64,000 bases of DNA, from assembly GCF_001542405.1 (NCBI RefSeq), contig NZ_LNCD01000018.1, positions 1-64,000 on the forward strand, given 5' to 3'. Both the position numbers and the translations under genes were made by a program. The notes below the pieces were generated by a model. That model saw nothing but the letters and a program-made list of their open reading frames with translations. It searched no databases and had not been told where the DNA came from. This document shows, in pieces, positions 48,095-56,689 of the stretch. This DNA comes from Rhizobium altiplani. Its GTDB lineage: Bacteria > Pseudomonadota > Alphaproteobacteria > Rhizobiales > Rhizobiaceae. The stretch's first letter is position 1. The number at the start of each line of letters is the position of its first letter.

Positions 48095-49359
48095 TCTACC
48101 TCGCCGCCACTACGAAGACGGGCCATCACGTTGACCGAGCCCTCGCGGGCGAAGAGCGCAAGGCTTTCTGTGAACGCTTTCTCATCCGTGCCGAAGATGT
48201 CCCGAAGTTCGGCGGGAAGCTGGCCGCGAAGTTCTTCCGCGATCGCCCGAACCTCCTGCTGATATTCCAGAGATGCGCCGACTTCGCTTTCGATGATCAT
48301 GGAGAGTTCGTCCAAGGCGCCCGATCCGGCGCCCGGACGTTCTGGCGCGGTGCAGGACGTCTGCACCTTGTCGATCCAGACGTTCCCGCTAATGGAGCCG
48401 CGCGATTCTAGTTCGGTATGCAGAAGATCAAGATCCCTTCTGATGCGCCATGCGAGCTCGTTCACACCTCTGAGCTGAATGCGGGCTACCAGGTGGTCCG
48501 CCGTCACGGACGATCGCAGGGCGTCGAGGTGGGAGGACAAGTCGCCGACCATCGCCTTCCAATCGGCGGCGCCGGAGACGTCGATCGACAGTCTCTCGAA
48601 CTGCGCCACGCTTGTCTGCCTCTCCTCTATGACGATCGACCGGTCATCGTTGACCGTAACGAGAGAAACGCTTTTCGGGCCGTCCTCGTTGACGTCGCGC
48701 CCTTGCGGCATGCCCGGCATCACGATTGCCGATGAACCGTTCTCAACGACTGACCGTCTATGGATATGCCCCAGCGCCCAGTAGTGAAATCCGCTCTGCT
48801 GTAGATCGGCAACGCCACATGGCGCGTAGAGATCGTGTCCGACGGAACCCCCAAGACTCGTATGCATGACACCGATGTTGAAGGCATCCGGCACTGGGAG
48901 GGTATAGTGCCGAAGCAGACTTTCCGGAGCGTGCGGCTTCGCGAAGCTTAAACCGTGGACAGCCACCGGGAAATGACCGTCGCCCCGCTCCATGACGACC
49001 GTCTCCGCGGTCTGGCCGAACACCTTCACCGTATCGGGCATGACCAGTTCAGCAGTGATCCTCGACAGGGCGTCGTGATTTCCTCGGATGATAAAGGTCT
49101 TTATTCCCGCCTCGTGCAGGCGTCGAAGCTGCTCCGCCAGGAAGCGGGCCGTCTTCATCGAAGTCTGGTCGCCGTCGTAGAGGTCACCTGCCAGCACAAG
49201 CGCATCGACCTTCTCTTCGAGACATAGGTCTATCACCCGGACGAAGGCTCGCCGGGTCGCGAGCCCGATCAGCTCCGAAAGGTCGGCGTTCCGCAACGCA
49301 AGCGTCTTCAGGGGTGAATCTAGATGAACATCTGCCGTGTGGACGAATCGAAAAACCAA
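48091..49359 (-). CDS. YhaO/SbcD-like DNA repair exonuclease
   Basis: 422 residues, a calcineurin-like phosphoesterase with all metal motifs: ADVHLDSP (D-x-H), GDLYDGDQ, RGNHDALS, VMHTSLGG and LGHIHRR. It is the Mre11/SbcD-type nuclease partner of the YhaN-like ATPase encoded next in the operon. The C-terminal region (from about 290) would bind the ATPase coiled coil. The operon is separate from the divergent-side peptidoglycan-binding gene, 111 bp away on the same strand. Confidence 0.9.
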   Translation of the reverse strand: MVFRFVHTADVHLDSPLKTLALRNADLSELIGLATRRAFVRVIDLCLEEKVDALVLAGDLYDGDQTSMKTARFLAEQLRRLHEAGIKTFIIRGNHDALSRITAELVMPDTVKVFGQTAETVVMERGDGHFPVAVHGLSFAKPHAPESLLRHYTLPVPDAFNIGVMHTSLGGSVGHDLYAPCGVADLQQSGFHYWALGHIHRRSVVENGSSAIVMPGMPQGRDVNEDGPKSVSLVTVNDDRSIVIEERQTSVAQFERLSIDVSGAADWKAMVGDLSSHLDALRSSVTADHLVARIQLRGVNELAWRIRRDLDLLHTELESRGSISGNVWIDKVQTSCTAPERPGAGSGALDELSMIIESEVGASLEYQQEVRAIAEELRGQLPAELRDIFGTDEKAFTESLALFAREGSVNVMARLRSGGEVD

Positions 49360-49470
49360 GGTCGGTCCTCTTCCAGTCTGTCCGATGGATAAAACAGGAG
49401 GATAAAGAACGCCAGCATCAATTCATGATTTGTTCTTTTTCCACAGGATCGCTGCTCACCGGAAGCCAGA

Positions 49471-50013
49471 TCAGGACGACCGCATGCGGCGGCCTGCTCG
49501 GGGTGCTTTCCTAGTCCTGCGTCGGGCGAACACGAATCCTATGACGAGGAGCACAATGACGACGACATAGCCTGAATGGTCCGCTCTCTTGCTCGAAGGT
49601 TCCTTCGACGCGGTTTCGTTGGGCGTCCGCGGTGTCTGCTGCGACGAAGTTGCAGGCTCAGCCGACGAGACATCGGACTGAAGCGCGACTGACGAGGCCG
49701 CAGGTGCGGCGGCGGTTGCCCGCGGAGTGACGGTGGGCTCCGTCTCAGCCACCGAGAACGAAAAGAGCGCCTTCAGCGAATCCTGGGTCACTACGCCCGA
49801 TGGCGCGAGCCCGTGGGCGCGTTGAAATCCCTTCAACGCTGCGACAGACTTCGTTCCCCAGATACCGTCGGGCGTGCCGGCGTCGTATCCTTGCTCGGCA
49901 AGCGCCTTCTGAACATCGCGGACCGGTCGGATTTCCGCGAGTGCCGCGCCTGCAGACATCGTGCAGAAGATGCACGCGGCCAGTACCGCCGCGTAGCTTG
50001 CCTGAAAAATCAT
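49471..50013 (-). CDS. peptidoglycan-binding protein with C-terminal membrane anchor
   Basis: 180 residues from ATG 50013. A signal peptide (MIFQASYAAVLAACIF to about residue 26) leads to a PG_binding_1 domain (VRDVQKALAEQGYDAGTPDG, IWGTKSVAALKGFQRAHG), a Ser/Thr/Pro/Ala-rich linker and a C-terminal helix (YVVVIVLLVIGFVF) with a basic tail. HxsA in the divergent operon has the same type of domain at its C-terminus, so this protein may act with the Hxs product at the cell wall. The start is set by the signal peptide; the frame extends to 50121. Confidence 0.8.
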   Translation of the reverse strand: MIFQASYAAVLAACIFCTMSAGAALAEIRPVRDVQKALAEQGYDAGTPDGIWGTKSVAALKGFQRAHGLAPSGVVTQDSLKALFSFSVAETEPTVTPRATAAAPAASSVALQSDVSSAEPATSSQQTPRTPNETASKEPSSKRADHSGYVVVIVLLVIGFVFARRRTRKAPRAGRRMRSS

Positions 50014-50214
50014 CCTGCCGCCGCCCCAATCAAGACGCGTCCCTATACAGTCGCCACTGCGATGGTTCTTGCGCTTGGCGTCTTTCGGCCCAGCTTTCCT
50101 ATTCCCTCGAAGCAAAGTCAAAATAAATTTGGATCAACTTCAGCGATAATATTTTGGAATCATCGCAACCCAGCTATATCAGTAGCTCCTGGTTGCTCGT
50201 TCGGGCTGATATTC

Positions 50215-50442
50215 GTGACAATAGACATTGCGCCGATCTTCCGGCCCTATCTCGACGAAGCCATCGCACGCTTCTCTTATCTGCATCCTGACGTGGAAAT
50301 CGCGACCACCGAGGAAGGCGTTGCACTGAGCAATTCCGATACGGGACTGATTGCCGAATTCCGGTATACGCTCTATCGCCAAAAGATCCATCGCGAGACC
50401 GACACGCTTCGCCGGGCGGTGATCGAAAGACTGCTGCGATGA
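50215..50442 (+). CDS. hxsD: His-Xaa-Ser system protein HxsD
   Basis: About 75 residues if translation begins at GTG 50215 (VTIDIAPIFRPYLDEAIARF). The text YLHPDVEIATTEEGVALSN and the helical C-terminus TDTLRRAVIERLLR fit HxsD, a small protein always found with the HxsB/HxsC radical SAM pair. A recognition (RRE-like) role for the substrate is plausible but unproven. The start is uncertain: no strong ribosome site is seen and the frame is open far upstream. Its stop overlaps the hxsB start as ATGA. Confidence 0.75.
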   Translation: MTIDIAPIFRPYLDEAIARFSYLHPDVEIATTEEGVALSNSDTGLIAEFRYTLYRQKIHRETDTLRRAVIERLLR

Positions 50443-51845
50443 ACGTGATGCCGCTGAAGTTCCGGCCGGTGGGCGAGCAGGAATTCATCTTCTGCAACGA
50501 CGCCGGCGGGTTCTTCCGGTCGAACGGAGCGTTCCTCGAACGCTACGTCCATGGCGACATGACTGCCGAGGACCGGGCCTTCCTCAAAACGAATGGGCAC
50601 GCCTTCGATAACGTCAGCGACCTCGCGTACAACGCGTTCAGCTATCGATGGGCGAAGCGTCTTCACGCCCCTGCCGACCTCGACTACGTCATCCTCGTGC
50701 CGACGCTTCGCTGCAATCTCGCTTGTGCCTACTGCCAGGTCAGCCGCGTCAACGAAAACGCGCCCGGTCACGATTGGGACGCGGCGACGCTCCAGGCCGT
50801 CCTTCGCTGGCTCGACGGGCTGTCGACGAAGGCGATCAAGATCGAATTCCAAGGCGGCGAGCCTCTCCTTCGCCTGGATGTCTTGCAGGAGGTCCGCGAC
50901 TTCGCGCGGCAGCGGTTCGACAAGGCGCAGTTCGTCGTCTGCACCAATCTCCAGGACGTTAGCGAGGCGGCCTGGGACTTCCTGTCGTCGGAAGATACCT
51001 TCGTCAGCACGTCGCTCGATCCCACCCGCGCGCTTCACGAACGCCACAGGACTTCGGCCGCCGCCGCAACAGAGCAGTTTCTCCGGAACCTTGCCCGCGC
51101 GACGAACGACGGGCCGGATCGCGTCTCGGCGCTGCCGACCTTCGATCTCGATGCCCTCCCCGATCCCCGCGAAGTCATCGACACCTACGCCTGCTTCGGC
51201 TTCCGATCGATATACCTGCGACCCGTCAATCATCAGGGCTTTGCCCGGAAACGCTTCCGGACGCGAGACATCAGCGCCGTCTGGAACGCCTATGTGCGCC
51301 GCTTCGTCATGACCCTCGTCGAATATAACGCGACGTCGGAGCGCCCGATGGAGGAGTTCTATTTCTCCCACTGTCTGCGGCGCATCGTGCGTGGCGGCCA
51401 TGATGGCCACGTGGACCTCCGGAACCCCAACATTGTTGGGAGAGACTACGTGGTGGTCGACCACGACGGTTCGTTCTATCCGACCGACGAGGCACGCATG
51501 ATAACCCGGCTGGGGCAGATCGACCTGCGCATGGGCGACGTTCATACGGGAATGGACTGCACGGTTGTCGACGCCCTGAACGCGGAAGCGCTCAACCTCT
51601 TCGATCCGGACTGCGTGCACTGTCCCTATCAGGCCTACTGCGGCGTCGACCTCATCGACGACCTTTCCAGATACGGGCGGATCGACCTGCCCCGTCACCT
51701 TACCGATTTCTGCCAGAGGCACACGGCGCTCTTCGATCTGGCTTTCGAACTGCTCTATTCCGACGATCCAAAGGTACGAAGATCGATCGCCCTCTGGTCC
51801 GGTCTTGATGAAATGGACCCTGAACTGACGAAGGTTCACCAATGA
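50439..51845 (+). CDS. hxsB: His-Xaa-Ser system radical SAM maturase HxsB
   Basis: 468 residues. The SAM cluster motif is C92-NLA-C96-AY-C99, followed by KIEFQGGEPLLRLDVLQEV. A SPASM-like C-terminal cluster region contains CVHCPYQAYCGVD and a later CQRH. It is expected to bind two or more Fe-S clusters and to modify HxsA, by analogy with other peptide-modifying SPASM enzymes; the chemistry is not known. ATGA overlaps join it to hxsD and hxsC. Confidence 0.93.
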   Translation: MNVMPLKFRPVGEQEFIFCNDAGGFFRSNGAFLERYVHGDMTAEDRAFLKTNGHAFDNVSDLAYNAFSYRWAKRLHAPADLDYVILVPTLRCNLACAYCQVSRVNENAPGHDWDAATLQAVLRWLDGLSTKAIKIEFQGGEPLLRLDVLQEVRDFARQRFDKAQFVVCTNLQDVSEAAWDFLSSEDTFVSTSLDPTRALHERHRTSAAAATEQFLRNLARATNDGPDRVSALPTFDLDALPDPREVIDTYACFGFRSIYLRPVNHQGFARKRFRTRDISAVWNAYVRRFVMTLVEYNATSERPMEEFYFSHCLRRIVRGGHDGHVDLRNPNIVGRDYVVVDHDGSFYPTDEARMITRLGQIDLRMGDVHTGMDCTVVDALNAEALNLFDPDCVHCPYQAYCGVDLIDDLSRYGRIDLPRHLTDFCQRHTALFDLAFELLYSDDPKVRRSIALWSGLDEMDPELTKVHQ

Positions 51846-52927
51846 TCGAGCTCCGCATCAAGGTCGATCCGTTTCCTCTCGTGGAACCTCTTGTGGTCAG
51901 GCTACGGGACGCGGCAAGCGGTCCAGGTCCGAACGACGCCGTCCTGATCGGCATGGAGGGATCGCGGCGGGAATACGATTTCCAGGGCTTCTCTCTGGCG
52001 CTCCATGCGGCGAGTGATCTCAAGCTCGACAACGACGTGATCATGATCGTGCCAGGACAAGCAAGCGCCCGGCGCCTGCTCAGAGCGGATTCGCAGCACA
52101 ACACGTTCCTGGTCACCGAACAGTGCGACCAGTTGTGCCTCATGTGTTCGCAGCCTCCCAAGAAGCAGCATGTCGATCTGTTTTCCGAACTGGAGACCGC
52201 CGCGTCCCTAGCGCCGTCGAACGCCTACATCGGCCTGTCGGGAGGCGAGCCTCTCCTTCACAAGAGGAAGCTCTTCGACATGTTGTTGTCGCTGTCGAAG
52301 ACGCGGCCCGACCTGATGTTTCATATCCTTACGAACGGCCAGCACTTCGGAGAAGAAGACATCGACACTTTGCAGGAGATCGGCGTCGAACGGATCCTGT
52401 GGGGAATTCCTCTTTATGCCGCAAATGCCGACGGCCACGATGCCATCGTCAAGAAAACAGGCGCCTTCGACCGGCTGCCCAAATCCTTCTCCATCCTGTT
52501 CGAATCCGGGGCCGCCATCGAGCTTCGAACCGTCGTCATGCAGCAGAATTACGACGAGCTGCCGGCACTGGCTGGGTTCGTCGGCACTGCCCTGCCCTTC
52601 CTCGAGCGCTGGGCTATCATGCAGCTTGAAAACATCGGCTTTGGCCGGATGAACTGGGATTCGAGCTTCAAGGACACCTCCACGGACTTTGGCAATGTCG
52701 CGCGCGCCATCAACATCGCCACGGCGCGAGATGTTCCAGTCCAGCTCTATAACTTTCCGCTGTGCTCGGTTCCGGCCCGCTACCGCCACCTGGCGCCGGC
52801 GTCGATCTCCGACTGGAAGAACAAGCAAGAACCCTTCTGCGCAGACTGCTCGTCGAGGCAGCGATGCGGAGGCTTCTTCGAATGGTATGACCACAAGAAA
52901 GGGTTCAGGGGGCTGGGACCGATATGA
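51842..52927 (+). CDS. hxsC: His-Xaa-Ser system radical SAM maturase HxsC
   Basis: 361 residues. C95-DQL-C99-LM-C102 (with SQPPKKQ after it) is the SAM cluster motif, YIGLSGGEPLLHKRKLFDML the GGEP strand, and FCADCSSRQRCGGFFEW a C-terminal auxiliary Cys set. It is the second radical SAM enzyme of the Hxs system. Why two are needed is unknown; they may act in series on the His-x-Ser repeats of HxsA. Overlaps of 4 bp with both neighbours indicate strict co-expression. Confidence 0.93.
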   Translation: MIELRIKVDPFPLVEPLVVRLRDAASGPGPNDAVLIGMEGSRREYDFQGFSLALHAASDLKLDNDVIMIVPGQASARRLLRADSQHNTFLVTEQCDQLCLMCSQPPKKQHVDLFSELETAASLAPSNAYIGLSGGEPLLHKRKLFDMLLSLSKTRPDLMFHILTNGQHFGEEDIDTLQEIGVERILWGIPLYAANADGHDAIVKKTGAFDRLPKSFSILFESGAAIELRTVVMQQNYDELPALAGFVGTALPFLERWAIMQLENIGFGRMNWDSSFKDTSTDFGNVARAINIATARDVPVQLYNFPLCSVPARYRHLAPASISDWKNKQEPFCADCSSRQRCGGFFEWYDHKKGFRGLGPI

Positions 52928-53517
52928 AACGACGCGTATTTCTCATTCCGTCGCTGCTCGCAGCAGGTTTCCTGCCGGCAAAGACCGACGCCATGCCGCT
53001 CGACCCGATCGTCAAGAAGCCCGACCCTCATTCGATCCTCGAGCGGCTCAAGATTCGGCATCTGTATTCGCTCGCCGGACACCGGTCCCATTCGAGCCAT
53101 AGCTCCCACAGCTCGCATTCCAGCCACAGATCGGGCAGCGGTGGCGGCTATCTGCCGAGTACGTCCTACGCGAGCCCATCCTACAGCGATCCCTCGCCAG
53201 CTCCCGCACCACTCTATGCCGCCCCGACCTATTCGGCACCGCCTGTGCAATCACCGGTTCCGGACCCCGCTCCTGTCGCGCCGCGGCAGGCGGCACCCGT
53301 CAAGACGCTTCCGGGAAACTCGAACAAGTTCCGACAGGTCGTAATTCAGGTGCAATCGGGACTGACGGCTTATGGCTACTATGCCGGCGCACTGACCGGA
53401 GTCGTCGACAAAGAGACGCGCGCCGCCCTGAGCCAGATGCAGCAGGACAATAATCTCAAGGTGACCGGCACGATAACGGCCGAGGTATTGGATGCGTTCG
53501 GCATCGCGGTGCAGTAG
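52924..53517 (+). CDS. hxsA: His-Xaa-Ser repeat protein HxsA (modified substrate)
   Basis: 197 residues. A signal peptide (MKRRVFLIPSLLAAGFLPA, to about residue 23) is followed by six tandem His-x-Ser triplets at residues 53-70 (HRS, four HSS, HRS), a Gly/Ser/Tyr/Pro-rich linker, and a C-terminal PG_binding_1 domain (VQSGLTAYGYYAGALTGVVD, ALSQMQQDNNLKVTGTI). The repeats are the presumed target of HxsB and HxsC. The mature protein is probably periplasmic and held to the cell wall. It is last in the operon, overlapping hxsC by 4 bp. Confidence 0.93.
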   Translation: MKRRVFLIPSLLAAGFLPAKTDAMPLDPIVKKPDPHSILERLKIRHLYSLAGHRSHSSHSSHSSHSSHRSGSGGGYLPSTSYASPSYSDPSPAPAPLYAAPTYSAPPVQSPVPDPAPVAPRQAAPVKTLPGNSNKFRQVVIQVQSGLTAYGYYAGALTGVVDKETRAALSQMQQDNNLKVTGTITAEVLDAFGIAVQ

Positions 53518-53669
53518 CCCCGGACCCGGCCATGCTGACGAGTCCGAACGCCATGTTAGCAAGCGGTTCGCCCTCGTGAAACTGCTTGTAGATCCCGATC
53601 AGGCCGGCCTCTATTCAGGCTAGGGTGGCGCCTTCGATGAGCCTCCGTTACTATAAAATGGAGGCTCAC

Positions 53670-54335
53670 ATGCCCGCAGTGGCGGAAATGCTAAAGGTGA
53701 GCGAGGCTGCCGTTGTCTCGCGCGTGAGCCTGCGCGACGTCAATCGCGTCATCGACGAACACATCTTGCCGGGCGCGTTCGTTTCGCTAGACAGCGGTCG
53801 TCATGTCCTGGCCGGAGCCTGCTCGCTCATCGCGCTTTACTTCGAAAGCGCCCGCCACCTTACCTCGGAAGAACGCTTGTTTACCATCCGGACGGCAGAG
53901 GCCCGGCTCGCAAGCGCTCGCAGCCTTCCGTGGTCCGCCCTACTGCGTGAAGACTGGACCGTGCACCACGAGTTTCTGACGATCGATCTCATGCCCTTTA
54001 TGAGGGGCGCGCGCGAACGGCTGGACGACCTCGCCGCGGCGCGAGAAGCCATGGCATCATCGCCCGACATCCTTGGTGGGACGCCGGTCATTCGTGGCAC
54101 CCGCATTCCTGTCTATGATGTTGCCGCGTCCACAGCGGCAGGCGCTTCGACGGAACGCATTCTCGAAACGTGGCCTAACCTCGATGCAGAAAAGATCAGG
54201 CTCGCGACGATCTACGCGGAAGCCAATCCTTTGCGTGGACGTCCGCGTGTCTTCAGCGACCTTCACGAAGGATCGGTCATCCTCACGGATCGTTGCGTTC
54301 CCCACCGCGGTAGGCGAGATGAAGTTCCTGATTGA
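53670..54335 (+). CDS. DUF433-family antitoxin
   Basis: 221 residues from ATG 53670 (MPAVAEMLKVSEAAVVSR), preceded by GGAGG at 53660-53664. The N-terminal part is helical with a DNA-binding look; the C-terminal DUF433 domain reads SSPDILGGTPVIRGTRIPVY, TERILETWPNLDAEKIRLAT. DUF433 proteins pair with DUF5615 PIN-like toxins, and the overlapping next frame is such a toxin. The antitoxin is intact although the toxin is cut short. Confidence 0.8.
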   Translation: MPAVAEMLKVSEAAVVSRVSLRDVNRVIDEHILPGAFVSLDSGRHVLAGACSLIALYFESARHLTSEERLFTIRTAEARLASARSLPWSALLREDWTVHHEFLTIDLMPFMRGARERLDDLAAAREAMASSPDILGGTPVIRGTRIPVYDVAASTAAGASTERILETWPNLDAEKIRLATIYAEANPLRGRPRVFSDLHEGSVILTDRCVPHRGRRDEVPD

Positions 54336-54408
54336 TGAGTGCCTCAGTCCTGAACTGGCCAAGATGGCGTTGGAAAAAGGTTATGGTGAAACGAGCCATG
54401 CCGTTTGA
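54319..54408 (+). pseudogene. DUF5615 PIN-like toxin, truncated to 29 residues
   Basis: MKFLIDECLSPELAKMALEK then GYGETSHAV and a TGA. The first Asp of the PIN-like fold (LIDECLS) is present, but the family continues SHxVWLG; the Trp codon position is TGA. The following sequence does not resume the family, so most of the toxin is also gone. It overlaps the antitoxin 3' end by 17 bp, as usual for this pair. Confidence 0.75.
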
Positions 54409-54569
54409 ACGAAACTCCGGTACGCCTTGCCGAAAGCGTAGCAGCGTGCGAGGGAAACTAAATCTTAGCCGGGCAGCGCGAATAGACCGTCTTTACAAGC
54501 GTTGTGTGGCAAGCCCTAACCTTCTCGATTGCGCACTTGACGACGCACCGCTAAGCAAAGAGGGTGTGA

Positions 54570-54585
54570 TACACGAAAACGTGCA
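54570..54585. promoter_or_regulatory. operator-like palindrome upstream of the DeoR gene
   Basis: TACAC-GAAAAC-GTGCA, one mismatch from TGCAC-N6-GTGCA, 20 bp before the regulator start. It probably serves autoregulation. No clear second copy lies 29-30 bp upstream. Confidence 0.5.
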
Positions 54586-54605
54586 ATGTGCGTCCGAGGA
54601 CTAAA

Positions 54606-55370
54606 ATGACAAATGGGGCCGAGAGACGTCGCCAAATGGTGGAGCGCGCTCAAAAGACGGGTTACGTTCCTTCGAAGATCATCGAGGACGAATTTGGGGT
54701 CGATAGCTCGACGATCCGGCGTGATCTCGCTCGTCTTGAAGCCGAGGGACTTATCATCCGTACCCAGGGCGGTTTCCTGCCAATCGAGACTAAGGAAGGG
54801 TTTGACTATCCTTATGAACCAAGACGAAAATTTCGCTCATCGGTCAAAGGGCAGCTCGGACAATACGCTGCGGGCCTGGTGAAGGATGGTCAGACTGTCC
54901 TCGTCGATAGCGGCTCGACCACATGGCACGTGGCAAATAGCCTCAAATCCAGGCAGAACCTGACCGTGATCACAAACGATCTTCAGATCGCAATGTTGCT
55001 CTCGGAATGCAGCAACATCAACTTGCACGTCACGGGCGGCGTACAGGTCGATACAGTCTATACGCTCGTCGGCCCCAACACGGTCGACTACATCAGTAAA
55101 ATTCACGTCGACATCGCTTTCATCGGTGCCGAAGCCGTGGAGGCAGAGCTTGGCTTGAGCAATGTCAACGTCATCGAGGTGCCGGTGAAGCAGGCAATGA
55201 TCCGCGCAGCCGATTGCGCCGTGCTTGTTGCCGATAGCTCAAAGCTCGGAAAACGGTCCCTTGCCCGGGTCTGCGGTATAGACGAGCTTTCGCAAATTAT
55301 TACCGACAGTCGGATCGACGCGGAACAGCGCAAGGCCTTCGGCAAAAAGCTCCAAATCGTCGAACTGTAA
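54606..55370 (+). CDS. DeoR-family transcriptional repressor
   Basis: 254 residues from ATG 54606 (MTNGAERRRQMVERAQ), with GAGGA just upstream. The N-terminal DeoR helix-turn-helix is FGVDSSTIRRDLARLEAEGL; the C-terminal sugar-phosphate-binding domain has LVDSGSTTWHVANSL and VTGGVQ. Members sense phosphorylated sugars and repress catabolic operons. The kinase gene in the next operon could make the inducer. Palindromes before its own gene and before the operon at 55634 fit its target. Confidence 0.92.
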   Translation: MTNGAERRRQMVERAQKTGYVPSKIIEDEFGVDSSTIRRDLARLEAEGLIIRTQGGFLPIETKEGFDYPYEPRRKFRSSVKGQLGQYAAGLVKDGQTVLVDSGSTTWHVANSLKSRQNLTVITNDLQIAMLLSECSNINLHVTGGVQVDTVYTLVGPNTVDYISKIHVDIAFIGAEAVEAELGLSNVNVIEVPVKQAMIRAADCAVLVADSSKLGKRSLARVCGIDELSQIITDSRIDAEQRKAFGKKLQIVEL

Positions 55371-55539
55371 TACGTCGCTGGGCCTCCAGGGCAACCGAGC
55401 CGCCGCACTTGCGTTGGGAAAGCGGTTTGCGGGGATTGCTTATTTCGCAGACACGCTTCTCCCCCTCCCCTAGCTTCGGAGCTGCGATTACTTTGCGATA
55501 TCCTCCGGGTTTGAGCAGAGGCTTATCGTTGCTAGATAG

Positions 55540-55584
55540 TGCACACTATCGTGCATTTATTGCTTGACTGCACACTATCGTGCA
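55540..55584 (+). promoter_or_regulatory. operon promoter with two identical operator palindromes
   Basis: TGCACACTATCGTGCA occurs exactly at 55540-55555 and again at 55569-55584, 29 bp apart. TTGACT (55564-55569) runs into the second copy as a -35 element, and TTGATA near 55588 is a possible -10. Binding at both sites would block the promoter. The GTG start of the first operon gene is 50 bp downstream. Confidence 0.8.
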
Positions 55585-55633
55585 TGCTTGATAGTAGCAA
55601 CGAGATTTCGATCAATCGTTCCGGAGAGGCGAA

Positions 55634-56689
55634 GTGACAAAAGACAAGTTGAAACTGGGCGTGGTTGGTTGCGGCCGTATTGCCCAGGCGGCGCATTTTC
55701 CTGCAGTCCAAAAGGCAAGCAATGTCGAGCTGGCAGCGGTATTCGATCCAAGTGCACTGCTTGCCAAGGGCGCGGGTATGCGGCTTGGCGTTCCCGCCTA
55801 TACCGAGCAGCAGGATTTTCTGAACGCCGACCTCGACGCCGTGCTGATTGCTATCCCTGACCGGTTCCACGTGCCGGTCTCCATCGCCGCCCTCCAGGCC
55901 GGCAAGCATGTTCTTGTCGAAAAGCCGGTCGCCGTAACCGCGTCGGAAGCGGAAACATTGATCGACGTTCTCGGCAAAACCGGCCTCCAGTTGCAGGTCG
56001 GCAGCATGAAGCGGTTTGATCCGGGCATTGCTCGCGCACGGCAAGTCATCGCCGCAGGCGACATTGGCCGGATCTTGAGTGCGCGTTGCTGGTATCGCGT
56101 GATGTCGGAGCTGCGTCCACCCGTCGAGGCAACCTTGTTTCCGGCCATGCTGGTCGATCAAGACGTGCGAAGCCGCGAGACGGCGCTCAAAGCTGCCAAC
56201 CGGAAGACACATCTTCTGGCGACTCATGGGATCCATACTTTCGATCTGATGCGCTTCCTTCTCGGCGACTTTACAGTGTCGGCAGCAACTATGGCGGTCG
56301 ACGGCGCCGATCACTCCTGGCACGGCATTGCAACAACGGAGGCCGGTGCTGCTGCATCTTTCGAAGTAACGGCAAGTGTTCATGCCGAATGGACTGAAGG
56401 CTTCCAGGTCTACGGCAGCAAGGGACATATCAGCGCCGAGATCCCTTTTCCCTTCTCACGCGCAGCCAGCAAGGTTCGCATTTTCCGAGCCGAGAACTCC
56501 AGCTACGAGGAACCGATCTTCGGCGATACGGACGCCTACAAGCTGCAGGTGGAAGCCTTTGCGGCAGCACTCCTCAACGGCCAGCCGGTTCAGCCGACAG
56601 CGCTTGATGGCCTAAAGGCGCTCGAAATCGTGGAGTCCGTCAATTTGCTCGCCGCTCGTGCCGAGCCTGATCATCGCAAGTCGGCATGA
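55634..56689 (+). CDS. Gfo/Idh/MocA-family oxidoreductase (first)
   Basis: 351 residues from a GTG with GGAGAGG upstream. VVGCGRIAQAAHFPA is the NAD(P)-binding start and HVLVEKPVAVTASEAE carries the EKP motif of the Gfo/Idh/MocA fold. Members oxidise sugars, sugar acids, inositols or inosamines such as rhizopine. It is the first gene of the DeoR-controlled operon and overlaps the kinase start as ATGA. Confidence 0.92.
   Translation: MTKDKLKLGVVGCGRIAQAAHFPAVQKASNVELAAVFDPSALLAKGAGMRLGVPAYTEQQDFLNADLDAVLIAIPDRFHVPVSIAALQAGKHVLVEKPVAVTASEAETLIDVLGKTGLQLQVGSMKRFDPGIARARQVIAAGDIGRILSARCWYRVMSELRPPVEATLFPAMLVDQDVRSRETALKAANRKTHLLATHGIHTFDLMRFLLGDFTVSAATMAVDGADHSWHGIATTEAGAAASFEVTASVHAEWTEGFQVYGSKGHISAEIPFPFSRAASKVRIFRAENSSYEEPIFGDTDAYKLQVEAFAAALLNGQPVQPTALDGLKALEIVESVNLLAARAEPDHRKSA

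Noticed and set aside
50373..51842. 489-codon minus-strand frame opposite hxsB
   Set aside because: It is a shadow of a GC-rich gene: hxsB has intact radical SAM motifs and ATGA coupling on both sides.
56323..56338. TGGCAC...TTGCA sigma-54-like sequence
   Set aside because: The spacer is four bases instead of five and it lies within the dehydrogenase gene.
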